DNA of 38,851 nt from Bacteroidota bacterium (lineage in GTDB: Bacteria > Bacteroidota > Bacteroidia > UBA7662 > JAIXUI01), in NCBI GenBank assembly GCA_027484125.1, contig JAIXUI010000099.1, positions 1 to 38,851 on the forward strand, given 5' to 3'. Both the position numbers and the translations under genes were made by a program. Below are positions 17,435 through 25,700 of the stretch, one piece after another (within the stretch, counting starts at the first letter, position 1; each line of letters opens with the position of its first letter). The notes beneath the pieces were generated by a model, which was given only the letters and a program-made list of their open reading frames with translations, made no database searches and was not told the DNA's origin.

Positions 17435-18070
17435 GTTTTTCTTACTTATAGGGCATCATTCAATACTTCATAAATATAGCCTTAGGGTTTGGCTAAGGTT
17501 GGTTCCAGATACCTATCTGGATGTCGGTCATAACTAAGTGTAACAATTGTGCGATTGGCTAAAAGAAGTTTTAGAAAATGCGAAAGGGCGGCTTTTTCTC
17601 ATACCGCCATTCTGCTTAGCATAACACGGTCAGCTTGTTTGTCTGTCCGCTTTGTCGATAGGGTCTTTATGTCGAGTCCATTTTTAGTTATTGTCTTGCT
17701 GTGTCGTCTGTCTTTTTAGCATTGGTGGTTACGTTTCTGTTTATGCCCCCCCCCCCCGAACTTGTGTATATATCTGCTTTACAGAAGGGGCTTGGGGTGG
17801 TAGGATGAGCATTCCAAGCTTCTCGTAAGCTGCTTGTTGAGGGGATTACGCTATTGTTTAGTTGGGTGTTTGAGAGAGGTTCCATGGTGCTTCTAGCTCC
17901 ATAGCGCTAAGTTAGAAAATCTTGTAAATGGAGTTGGTCGATAGGAGTTTTTATTGGTTCAAATCTTTTGGTGGCGATTTGGGTGTAGATTTCGATGGTT
18001 TTGGTGCGTGCGTGGCTTAATAGGAATTGGATGTAGCGTAAAACTGTGCCTTTTGCTAAAGGAGCAGGAT

Positions 18071-18222
18071 GGTTTTCTCTCAATGGTTTCGCGCCTACGT
18101 AGCTGCTATAAAATGGGTGGTGTTTTTCTATTGACCTATTGCCCCGGTGGTGGCTATGGAGACGATAGTTCGATTCAAGCGCGGTTCCATATCTCCTTGC
18201 ATGGTTTAATCTCGGGAGTGTA
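18071..18222 (+). repeat. Intergenic palindromic repeat, copy A (degenerate)
   Basis: The segment aligns with 21701-21865 in the same orientation. The best 60 bases (18091-18150 against 21721-21780) match at about 48 positions without a gap and include an identical tgtttttcta; a second block begins at cgattcaagcgc (18171) against cgactcaagcgc (21814). Copy A is the more decayed one: its palindromes (GCCCCGG..; CCTACGTAG) are imperfect. Confidence 0.6.
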
Positions 18223-18573
18223 ATCTGAATGGTTTCATCCCCACTTGGGGCGGCTTTGAAGAAATTTATATGGTTTATTTTTTATTGTTTCCCCCAATAT
18301 TGGCTCTATCTGTTGACAGATTAAAGGCCAACCTTTGATGGCACCCCACTTCTCCTATATCCAGTCACTTGCTAGTTAAACAAGCTTGACCAAGGACATA
18401 TCTGAGGTAAACCCTTCTTTGGGTTTTGTCACCAAGTCGTTTAATTTATATTCTTTCCAGTGGGTCATAGTCTGTTAGTTGTCTGCATCTTGATTTGCAG
18501 GATTTAATGATTTATTTGATTTTGTGTTTGCGTTTTAATGAGATTTTATTCCGGCTTTATTTTTCATTTATTT

Positions 18574-19083
18574 TTAGTGTTGTTTCCATTTCTCAATTCT
18601 TGCTTCATATTCTTTTTTAGGAAAACTTAGCTTGGCGTTAATGGTAGTTAGTTCATTAAGTTTAATTATGGCGGTTTCGGGGGTGATGCACTTATGCTCG
18701 ATTAGTGCATCAAACACCCATAAATGACCGTGCACTTCCACTTTTTGTGTTTTGGCAAATTTTCTCAGTGCATTATCTGAGGTTATTAATGAGGCTTTTA
18801 ATTTAAGAGCACAATGTAAGGCAGAGCAATCTTTGTCTGAGAGTTGCGGCTTTTGGGCTTGAAGGCTCATAATATTAAGCATGTCATCTACACCTAATTC
18901 TTGAATGATGAGTTTTCCGTTTTCAATATACGGTTGAAGTTGTTGTTTCTGCTCGTCATACAATTCGTTTTCAATAATGAGATTAGTAGAATGAAATTCC
19001 CAATCGATATTAAAAAAGGCATCTACTAAATCAAGTTTTATCAAGTCTATTAAAATATTGACATCATTTACAACTGCAATCAT
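18574..19083 (-). CDS. PIN-domain protein (probable RNase toxin or effector)
   Basis: The 169-residue protein has the PIN-fold pattern: an N-terminal strand with Asp7 (MIAVVNDVNILIDLIKL), a middle acidic segment (LIIENELYDEQ), and LSDKDCSALHCALKLKASLITSDNALRKFA carrying the later acidic residues. These residues normally bind Mg/Mn for RNA cleavage. It belongs near the DUF3368-type branch, judged by eye. Its ATG overlaps the stop of the XRE-ImmA/IrrE gene (19080-19083), so the two are made together. The arrangement fits predicted toxin-antitoxin pairs in which an XRE-metalloprotease protein controls a PIN toxin; cleavage target unknown. Confidence 0.85.
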   Translation of the reverse strand: MIAVVNDVNILIDLIKLDLVDAFFNIDWEFHSTNLIIENELYDEQKQQLQPYIENGKLIIQELGVDDMLNIMSLQAQKPQLSDKDCSALHCALKLKASLITSDNALRKFAKTQKVEVHGHLWVFDALIEHKCITPETAIIKLNELTTINAKLSFPKKEYEARIEKWKQH

Positions 19084-20138
19084 ATTGCCATAAATTCATC
19101 ACGGAATTGTGCCAGATTTACATTAGACAAACTTGCGGCTTTACTCATAGAAATTATTTCTTCAGCAGTTGCTCTATAAAGCAATTGCTTAAATCGTGAT
19201 GAATGTTCAATGCCTTTATATTCACCAAAACCAATCTCTTTTTTATGCTTTTCATCCTTATTGACCCAAATTCTAAATCTAATATATTGGTCGTTGGTGA
19301 TGATTCCCAAATCTTTGGCACGAGCCATAATGGCTTGAATAGAGATACCGTAAGATTCTTTGATACTGATAAGTTCGTTTATTGAAACAGAGCTTCTTTT
19401 ATGACCTAATTCTTTTAACAAGGTCTCTCTGGGTAAAAGCATGGCTCCTGCAAATTGATGGCAGAATTTTTCTATTTCTTGATGAGTGAACTTTTCGGGA
19501 TTGATATTGAGCAATAAATGCCCTAATTCATGCAAGGCGGTAAAACGTTTACGCTCTACGGTAAAGTTTTTATTGATTACAATGACTGGTATAGTTTGAT
19601 TTGCCCAACCAGAAAGACCATCAAATTTTTCATCTGCATCAATTTCTACTACTTTAACATCGTTGTCTTCTAAGATTTCAATGACATTAGGTAAAGCATT
19701 GATGCCTAAATCCCATTTTGCCAGAAGTTGACTTACTGCCTTTTCAATATCATCGGCATGTTCAATCACAACATTTTTAACTGGGTTCACAAATCCATTT
19801 TGAACGTTAAGGAAGGTCTCCAATTCAATGTAACGTTCTATATTATCTTTTATATTCTCTTTGATAGAATTGGTTTTCTTAACGGTAAGGTTGCTCTTTT
19901 TTCTGAATTCAATGTTGCTAATTTCTACGGCTTGAGGTCTTAAGAAGTAGTCAGTTTTAACATCTAAGGTATGTGAAAGAGCAATGAGTACTTTACTGTC
20001 AGGCATCATTTCACCTTTTTCGTATTTGCTGATCGCATTGTGACTCACCATTCCTGCTAAAGCATCAGAAAGTTCACGTTGCGAGAATCCCGCTAACAAC
20101 CTGGCTGATTTTATTCTGTTTCCTATTTGTTCTTTCAT
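19080..20138 (-). CDS. XRE-family regulator fused to ImmA/IrrE zinc peptidase
   Basis: Residues about 5-65 of this 352-residue protein form a helix-turn-helix (GNRIKSARLLAGFSQRELSD, SHNAISKYEKGEMMPDSKVL). The C-terminal part is an ImmA/IrrE (COG2856) peptidase with ALHELGHLLL, where His203, Glu204 and His207 make the HExxH zinc site, followed by EKFCHQFAGAMLLPRETLLKEL, which supplies the conserved region after it. Proteins of this plan repress their own operon and may cleave a repressor or partner on a stress signal. It is coupled by an ATGA overlap to the PIN gene. An 11-bp inverted repeat directly upstream is a strong candidate operator for its own HTH. Confidence 0.93.
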   Translation of the reverse strand: MKEQIGNRIKSARLLAGFSQRELSDALAGMVSHNAISKYEKGEMMPDSKVLIALSHTLDVKTDYFLRPQAVEISNIEFRKKSNLTVKKTNSIKENIKDNIERYIELETFLNVQNGFVNPVKNVVIEHADDIEKAVSQLLAKWDLGINALPNVIEILEDNDVKVVEIDADEKFDGLSGWANQTIPVIVINKNFTVERKRFTALHELGHLLLNINPEKFTHQEIEKFCHQFAGAMLLPRETLLKELGHKRSSVSINELISIKESYGISIQAIMARAKDLGIITNDQYIRFRIWVNKDEKHKKEIGFGEYKGIEHSSRFKQLLYRATAEEIISMSKAASLSNVNLAQFRDEFMAI

Positions 20139-20149
20139 ATCGGTGTTGC

Positions 20150-20193
20150 TTAGGTTTACAAAACAACAAGTATAATGCGATATGTAAACCTAA
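20150..20193. promoter_or_regulatory. Inverted-repeat operator and promoter of the XRE-PIN pair
   Basis: Perfect 11-base arms TTAGGTTTACA (20150-20160) and TGTAAACCTAA (20183-20193) are separated by 22 bases, so equivalent points are 33 bases apart, about three helical turns. Between them on the minus strand is TATACTTG (20167-20174), seven of eight matches to the TAnnTTTG -7 element. The site lies 12 bases upstream of the XRE ATG. Binding by the XRE protein would cover the promoter. Confidence 0.65.
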
Positions 20194-20199
20194 CTATTG

Positions 20200-20514
20200 T
20201 TAAATTACTATTCCTGCCTTTTTGAGATTTTGTGTTATTCTCTTTAGAAAAGCAATGGATTGCTCAAAGTAGTTTTTCAGGTTTTCTCAGATGGCTGCAA
20301 CCTTTTCTTCGTAAAGGATGGCATCATCAATGTCCTTGCCTATGCTCGGTAATTTAGCACTTTGGTGTTGTAAGTAGTTCCACCTTGCAGAAGGTGGCAT
20401 ATAAAAAACATGCTCGGCTAAATACTCGTCTTTGTCTTCAGGATCGGAAGAACTGAGGGAACTACTTGGTTTTGTTCGCTTGATTCTCCTTTTGCCGTTT
20501 TTGATGTATGACAA
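20200..20514 (-). pseudogene. Fragment of a second type I methyltransferase (HsdM relic)
   Basis: The open part (20287-20514) reads DPEDKDEYLAEHVFYMPPSA, RWNYLQHQSAKLPSIGKDIDDA. This matches a hallmark stretch of another HsdM subfamily (DPEDKDEY-x-ENVFWVP-EARW-x-QANAKQ-IGK-IDDA), which normally lies in the N-terminal domain of a protein of more than 450 residues. After the in-frame TGA at 20287-20289 the same frame continues for 28 sense codons (ENLKNYFEQSIAFLKRITQN, then LKKAGIVI) to TAA at 20200-20202. Upstream sequence on the same strand shows no further HsdM. The neighbouring intact hsdM is of a different subfamily, so this is the remnant of another RM system and not a copy of that gene. 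Confidence 0.7.
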
Positions 20515-20615
20515 ATTTAGAGTCTTAATGCCAAACCGTAACTCGAAAAATCTTGAGGTGTTACATCAGTTTAGCACTCCTTTGTTAGTCTTTATAGAGT
20601 GGAAAATCTACTGTC

Positions 20616-21038
20616 TCACTTGTCAATTAGAGAAAGTGTTAGTTTGTCTGGTTGGCCATGAAAAAATTTGTCTAATATTTTCTGGAATAAGCGGTCGTTG
20701 GATTGGTCAACAATAGAAAACAGCGTCATGCATGACTTTAATTTGAGGTCATCCGGAGAACCAAAAATTTTATGGGCATTATTTTCCTCAATTTCTAACA
20801 AGGTGAATGTGATTTGCTTGAGTCGAGCGCCGAGTATGGGGTGGTCTAAATAGTTTTTGGCTTCTTCCAAGTTGTTGATGGCATAGTGCTTAGACATTTT
20901 ACTAAACCCCAATCCTTTTAGTTGAGGGAAGATGTACCACATCCAATGTCCATTTTTTTGCCTAGCTTGAATTTCATGAAGTGCTTGATCAAAAGACCTT
21001 TCTTGTGCCTCGAGAAATCTGTTTAAGTCGTTTTTCAT
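20616..21038 (-). CDS. DUF1810-family protein
   Basis: The 140-residue protein shows the DUF1810 pattern: LNRFLEAQERSFDQALHEI at the start, NGHWMWYIFPQLKGLGFSKM, then the DHPILGARLKQIT block and FGSPDDLKLKSCMTLF. Length equals that of the family. Its biochemical role is not firmly established to my knowledge, although the domain is often linked to NAD/ADP-ribose biology. It is monocistronic by spacing (101 bases to the HsdM relic). It is probably cytoplasmic, with no signal peptide. Confidence 0.92.
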   Translation of the reverse strand: MKNDLNRFLEAQERSFDQALHEIQARQKNGHWMWYIFPQLKGLGFSKMSKHYAINNLEEAKNYLDHPILGARLKQITFTLLEIEENNAHKIFGSPDDLKLKSCMTLFSIVDQSNDRLFQKILDKFFHGQPDKLTLSLIDK

Positions 21039-21225
21039 TACTGGTTTAATTCATCACGCCAAGCAACTCAATATTTCAAGTGTCAAAATCAGGGGAATGA
21101 AGCCATTGAGCCGTTGTAAACTGATAACAAGCCAATCAACTTCATTCCTGCCCGAATATGAAAAATTATGGCGAGAATACGAATGCCGACAGAGTTACTC
21201 CTCTAGGCGATTTTCGTTTTTACTA

Positions 21226-21450
21226 TTAAAGTTTAGTCCATTGGTGGTGGCTTCCGGCGGTGCAATACAATACGCTGGGGGTATTTTTTGATTGAACCAA
21301 CAGGGCGCATTTTTTACATTGGTAGTGGTTGGTGCCTACATCGCCAAGGTTGTTCCATTGGTGATGGCCGCCGCTTGGGCAATTCAAAACGGTTGGGATA
21401 GAGGCGCTTTTAAGATGCGTTTTGCATTTTTTGCATTGAAAGTTTTTCAT
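21226..21450 (-). CDS. Small protein with two zinc-ribbon-like repeats
   Basis: From the ATG at 21450 (MKNFQCKKCKTHLKSAS) this is a 74-residue protein built of two similar units. Unit 1 is FQCKKC...PTVLNCPSGGHHQW and unit 2 is YQCKKC...PSVLYCTAGSHHQW. Each holds C-x2-C, a later Cys and an HH pair, so each could bind one metal ion. The internal repetition and conserved Cys/His positions argue strongly for a real gene, although no clear ribosome-binding site precedes it. I do not know a function. Small proteins with the same CPSGGxHxW ending occur in other bacteria, from memory. It stands alone between the DUF1810 gene and repeat-rich DNA. Confidence 0.75.
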   Translation of the reverse strand: MKNFQCKKCKTHLKSASIPTVLNCPSGGHHQWNNLGDVGTNHYQCKKCALLVQSKNTPSVLYCTAGSHHQWTKL

Positions 21451-21690
21451 GTGGTGGGTTGTTTGAAGCAATACTCGCAAGGCATCCCGCCAAATGGCGT
21501 CGTTGTAATTATTTCGATGCAGAAGTTTTAGGAAGTTAGACGGGGACGGTTTTATAAACCTAGCGCCCCGCTGGGGTTAGATCATAATTGGTATAAATTC
21601 ATGCGGCATGTTGGCCAAACGGCAGCAGGGCGGGATGTGTTCCATACGTAATTTACAATTCGTAAAAAAGAGTCAACCTTGTAGCCCTTC

Positions 21691-21865
21691 CCGTAGGAGC
21701 GTTACCTTTTACCCTGTGTCGCTCCTACGGAGCTGCTAAAAAATGAGGCCTGTTTTTCTATTAACCTATCGCCCCTCCGGGGCTGAGGATTGGTGGCTTT
21801 GGTTAGGCTAGCTCGACTCAAGCGCTGTTGAACATCCTCTTTCACGGTTCAAACTCCGCAGTCAG
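21691..21865 (+). repeat. Intergenic palindromic repeat, copy B (well preserved)
   Basis: It starts with a perfect 10-base inverted repeat CCGTAGGAGC (21691-21700) / GCTCCTACGG (21721-21730) and contains a second hairpin GCCCCTCCGGGGC (21771-21783). This REP-like arrangement resembles palindromic elements common between Bacteroidota genes. Copy A lies at 18071-18222 in the same orientation. Confidence 0.65.
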
Positions 21866-21870
21866 TTTTC

Positions 21871-21996
21871 TCAATATTGGACACTCGCACTTTAACATTG
21901 TGTTCTCCCATCTCAATATTCCGTTACCTCACTTCAATATTCCACTCACTGTCCTCAATATTGGACACTTACACTTCAATATTCTGTTTTCTCTTC
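21871..21996 (+). repeat. Strict 21-bp tandem array with TCAATATT core
   Basis: Six consecutive units of exactly 21 bases begin at 21871, 21892, 21913, 21934, 21955 and 21976, with a partial seventh (TCAATA) at 21997. Five start with TCAATATT and one with TTAACATT; the other 13 bases vary. Units 1 and 5 match at 19 of 21 positions, so there is also a higher-order period of 84 bases. Read on the plus strand in frame with 21870 the array gives a heptapeptide repeat with alternating LNI and FNI, inside a 61-codon open frame with only a TTG start (21828-22013). Coding status is unclear. Confidence 0.8.
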
Positions 21997-22248
21997 TCAA
22001 TAGGGGGAGCTGATTTCATTATCGTCAGCTCTTCATCTTACTGAGGTTGTTTCGCTTCTTTAGAGGCTATTGCGGTTTGGTCTCTTGCTTATTGGTGGGT
22101 TTTATTTACGCTAGACCTTGGTGATTGGGGGTGTTGGGCGTTTGGTCGATCACGATGGTGGTCACAGCTTAGATGGGTGGATTCCCCTGTGGTTGGGTTG
22201 TGGGCATCCACCCATCTTGGTTACTGGCTGAGGAGAGCTGGGAGTTGC

Positions 22249-22716
22249 TTAATGCTTCACGCGTTCCCAAACTTCGGTCCTGCCAAACATCGAAATGCCT
22301 AAATAGCCGCGTATCTGGAGCTTTTCGCCTTCAAAGGAGAGTTTGCAGCGGTAGGTCTTTCCGTTGTTAGGGTCATATACGCGCCCGTTCACCCATTGTT
22401 GGTCTTCGTATTCCAGGTCTCGCATCAGCACCATCCCCAGTATGGGCTGTTTCCGTAGTTTGGGGTCTTCGTTTTTGATGTCGAGCTTCGGACTTCCATC
22501 CGGATGATGGGTGTCTTTGCCCCAAATCAGTTTTCCAAAATAGCGGTTGCCTTGTTTGTAGATTTCTATCTTTCCGTCTTTCTGGGCGGTGAGGTAAACG
22601 CCTAGGATCCGGTCTGCTTGGTTTTGTGCGCTTAGGCTAAGGCTGGTTAGGAATAGTCCTGCCGCCATCACCCAGGTTAGCTTTCTTGATAGAAGGGTTG
22701 TTCGAACTTTTGTCAT
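22249..22716 (-). CDS. DUF2147-family exported protein
   Basis: The 155-residue protein has an N-terminal signal peptide (hydrophobic stretch LTWVMAAGLFLTSLSLSAQ). The mature part matches DUF2147: ILGVYLTAQKDGKIEIYKQG, YFGKLIWGK, GMVLMRDLEYEDQQWVNGRV, YDPNNGKTYRCKL and LQIRGYLGISMFGRTEVWER. The fold is a small beta-barrel, and the protein is probably periplasmic or surface-linked; the function is unknown. It follows the RND gene on the same strand with 69 bases between, so read-through from the efflux operon is possible. Confidence 0.92.
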   Translation of the reverse strand: MTKVRTTLLSRKLTWVMAAGLFLTSLSLSAQNQADRILGVYLTAQKDGKIEIYKQGNRYFGKLIWGKDTHHPDGSPKLDIKNEDPKLRKQPILGMVLMRDLEYEDQQWVNGRVYDPNNGKTYRCKLSFEGEKLQIRGYLGISMFGRTEVWERVKH

Positions 22717-22785
22717 GTTCGGTTTCGTTTTTTCTTTTGAACAAAGGTTGTGGTGTTTGGTTGATGAAATGGTTGGAATACTGCG

Positions 22786-25700
22786 TTAAACTTTTGGCGC
22801 TAACATGCGGTACATCACCGGTGTGACTAACCGGGTAAGTAGGGTGGAAACTATGAGTCCGCCGATTAAAACCCAAGCAAGGGGCGAGTACAACGGGTTG
22901 TTTTCCAATACCAGTGGAATTAATCCTCCAATGGCGGTCATGGTGGTGAGGATGATGGGAAGGAAGCGGGTTTCGCCGGCTTCTTCGATGGCTTCGTCTA
23001 ATCCTTTGCCCTGACTTCGCAATAGGTTGGTGTAGTCCACCAGTAAGATGGAGTTCTTCACTTCAATGCCGGCTAAGGCGATTATCCCTACTACTGCTAC
23101 AAACGAGAGGGTGTTTCCGGTGAATAACAAGGCCAATACGGCGCCGATGATGCCCAATGGAATCACGCTCAAGACGATTAAGGTGCTTTTAAAGGTTCCG
23201 AATTCTAATAAAAGGATGGCTAGAAATCCGAATACGGTGATGAGGATGATGGTGCCAAGTCCGCCAAAGCTTTCTTTGGAGCTTTCCACTTCTCCGGCTG
23301 CTTCCAATTTGAAACCTGACGGCATGGTTATCTTATCTAGTTGTTGCAAGACTTCTCCGGTCACTTCCTGGGTGTTGTATCCTTGTTGAACGTAGGAGGT
23401 GACGGTGACGTAGCGGTTTTTGTTGTAGTGATTGATGGTGGGTACGGAGCTTTCGAATTTCAGTCGGGTAAGCTGGCTTAAGGGGACCAATGCGCCGGAC
23501 ATTGAAGAGATATAGACTTTGTCGAATGCGTCAACTGTAGGCCGCCCGGTGGTGGGGACTTTCAAACTTACGGCTCGGTTTTCATCGGTTTGGTCTTTGT
23601 AATTGGCTACTTGCAGTCCGGCAAGTCCAAGGCGCACGCTCCGGTCTATTTCAGCGGTGGGGATGCCCAACATGGCAGCTTTCTCCCTGTTGATGTCCAC
23701 TTTGAGGTCGGTTTTATAGGTGCGAAGCGGATTGTCGATGTAGAGGGTTCCGGGGGTTTGCTTCAGCACTTCGGTAACCCTTCCGGCTAAGGCCCTGAGG
23801 CTGTCGAGGTTTTCTCCAAAAACGCGGATGGCTATGGGTGCTTCTATCGGTGGACCTTGTTCAAACTGTTTCACTTCAATTCTCGCTTCCGGATGGTTGA
23901 GGAACTTTTCCCGAAGTTTTGCAACACGCGCTTCAATTTCGGGCAGTGGCATATCGTTCAATCGCACGAAAAGCTGGGCGTAGTGGCTGGTTTCGTCTTT
24001 GCTGTTTTCGTTGTAATAAACTTCCGGATTGCCTTTGCCTACGTTGGTGAATACTGATTTTACGTCGGGCATTTTCAGGATTTCCTGCTCTACCATTTTC
24101 GCAACTCGGTCGGTGGCGGGTAAGGCACTGCCTAAGGGAAGCTGAATGTTCACCAAAAACATGGGTTTTTCAGATTTAGGAAAAAGGCTGAAGCCTACCA
24201 CTTTGAACAGCATCAAACTGCCTATGAAGAGCAAGGAGGCCAAGGTTAAGGTGGTTTTTGGATAGGCCAAGGCGCGATGCAGTAAACGACGGTAGGAGCC
24301 GGAAATTAGTCGTTGAAGAAATTGAAGAAAGAGGTTGCCTTCTGCGTTTTCGTGCTTCTTGAGCAGCAAACTCGACAGAAATGGCACAATGGTGAGGGAG
24401 ACAAACAAGCTGGCCAAAACGGTGGTCACTACTGCCATGGGGAGGGAGCGGATAAAGTCGCCTGAACCTTCGGGAAGAAATAGCAAGGGCAAGAAAGCGA
24501 CTATCAAGGTGGCGGTACAGCCTAAAACTGCCAGGCTTATTTGGTTGGTTGCTTGAATGGCGGCTTCTTTACGGCTATATCCCATGCGTAGAAATCGCTC
24601 TATGTTCTCTACTACTACGATGCTGTCGTCCACCAATAGGCCGAGTGCTATCACCATCCCCACAATGCTGAGCTGGTTGATGGTGTAGTTCAAGGTATCG
24701 AGTACAAAGAGCCCGATGGAGATAGAAAGTGGTATGGAGATCATCACCACCAGCGATGCGCGTGTTCCCAGGGGCAGCAGGGTGACTAAAACCAAGAGGA
24801 TGGCGATAAGAAAGTCGCGGCTGAAGTGTCCCAATCGTATGCCCACATCTTCGGCTTGCACAAAGCCTTCTTCTAGTTGTATATCGGACGGAAGTTGCTT
24901 TTTGAACTGGTCCACCATGGGCTGCACTTGTTGTTGAATGTCGAGGATGTTGGTTCGGTCCTTCTCATTCATGGTGATGAAAATGGCGCGTTTCCCGTTG
25001 TATCGGGTGAGGTATTGTTGGGTTTTGTCGGTGAGGGAAACGTCTGCAACGTCTTTCAAATAGGTCACAGCGCTTGGTCCACTGCGTATGATGGTGTTGC
25101 GGATATCGTCGAGGCTGCTGAAGTCGCCGGAGGTTTTCACGTTGTAGCGCTTCATCCCTGATTCCAGGCTTCCACCGGGAATGTTGGCGGCTTCACTTTG
25201 GATAGACCCGATTACTTGGTTAAGAGGAAGTCGCAACTGCGCTAGTTTTTCGAGTGCTATCGATATCTCAACTTCTCGCTCTGGTAACCCATGCAGTTTC
25301 ACTTTTTTCACTCCGGATACGGTTTCCAGATTTTTCTTCAGCTTATCGCCTTCGGTTTTTAAACGCAAGTAGCTGGCCTGGTCCGAAACGAGGGCCATTT
25401 GACGGGTGTTGACGTCGGAGGAGGAGATTTTCCGCACTTCTAAGCTCATCATATCGGGCGGAAGGCTTCCTCTTAGGGCGGTAATTTCTCTGACGACTTC
25501 ATTGTATTTGTTATCAATGTCTTCTCCCCATTGAAATTCTACCTGAAGTACTGCCAGGCCATCGTCGATGTTGGTGCGAATTCGCTTGAGTTTGGTGAGT
25601 TCGTTCAAACGCTCTTCTATTGGATCTACCACCAATTTTTCCATGTCGTTGGGGCTGGTTCCCGGGTAAATGGCGACAACCACGTACATGGGTGCGTTGA

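Larger units (their letters stand above)
17386..18573. other. 1.19-kb stretch with no convincing gene
   Basis: Between hsdM and the PIN gene only short open frames occur (for example 17688-17885 minus and 17954-18223 plus), with low-complexity or unlikely products. The stretch holds a run of 12 C at about 17746-17757, a GGCGG/CCGCC hairpin at 17587-17608, one copy of a palindrome-containing intergenic repeat (18071-18222) and a small CTGCA/TGCAG hairpin at 18483-18500. It reads like accumulated repeat debris at the edge of a defence island. Confidence 0.55.
21451..22248. other. Repeat-rich stretch without a convincing gene
   Basis: Between the zinc-ribbon gene and the DUF2147 gene lie copy B of the palindromic repeat (21691-21865) and a 21-bp tandem array (21871-21996). 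Remaining sequence has only short, unconvincing open frames. Confidence 0.6.

Noticed and set aside
17521-17660. Possible integron attC site near the GCATAACAC and GGCGG/CCGCC hairpin
   Set aside because: The expected paired core sites (RYYYAAC / GTTRRRY) with imperfect long palindrome could not be aligned, and no integrase gene is visible.
17954-18223. Plus-strand open frame of 89 codons in the gap upstream of hsdM
   Set aside because: The product is rich in W, C, R and G with no recognisable pattern, and its end overlaps the palindromic repeat copy A; it looks like a chance frame.
21097-21291. Plus-strand 64-codon frame opposite the zinc-ribbon gene
   Set aside because: It overlaps the better-supported minus-strand gene with repeated CxxC units, and its product has no pattern.
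21871-21996. CRISPR array
   Set aside because: Units are 21 bases in all, with a core of only eight conserved bases and no separate repeat and spacer parts; no cas genes are present.
21828-22013. 61-codon frame covering the 21-bp array as a real heptapeptide-repeat gene
   Set aside because: It needs a TTG start, lies directly downstream of a palindromic repeat and has no clear ribosome-binding site. I report the array as DNA and leave the coding option open.
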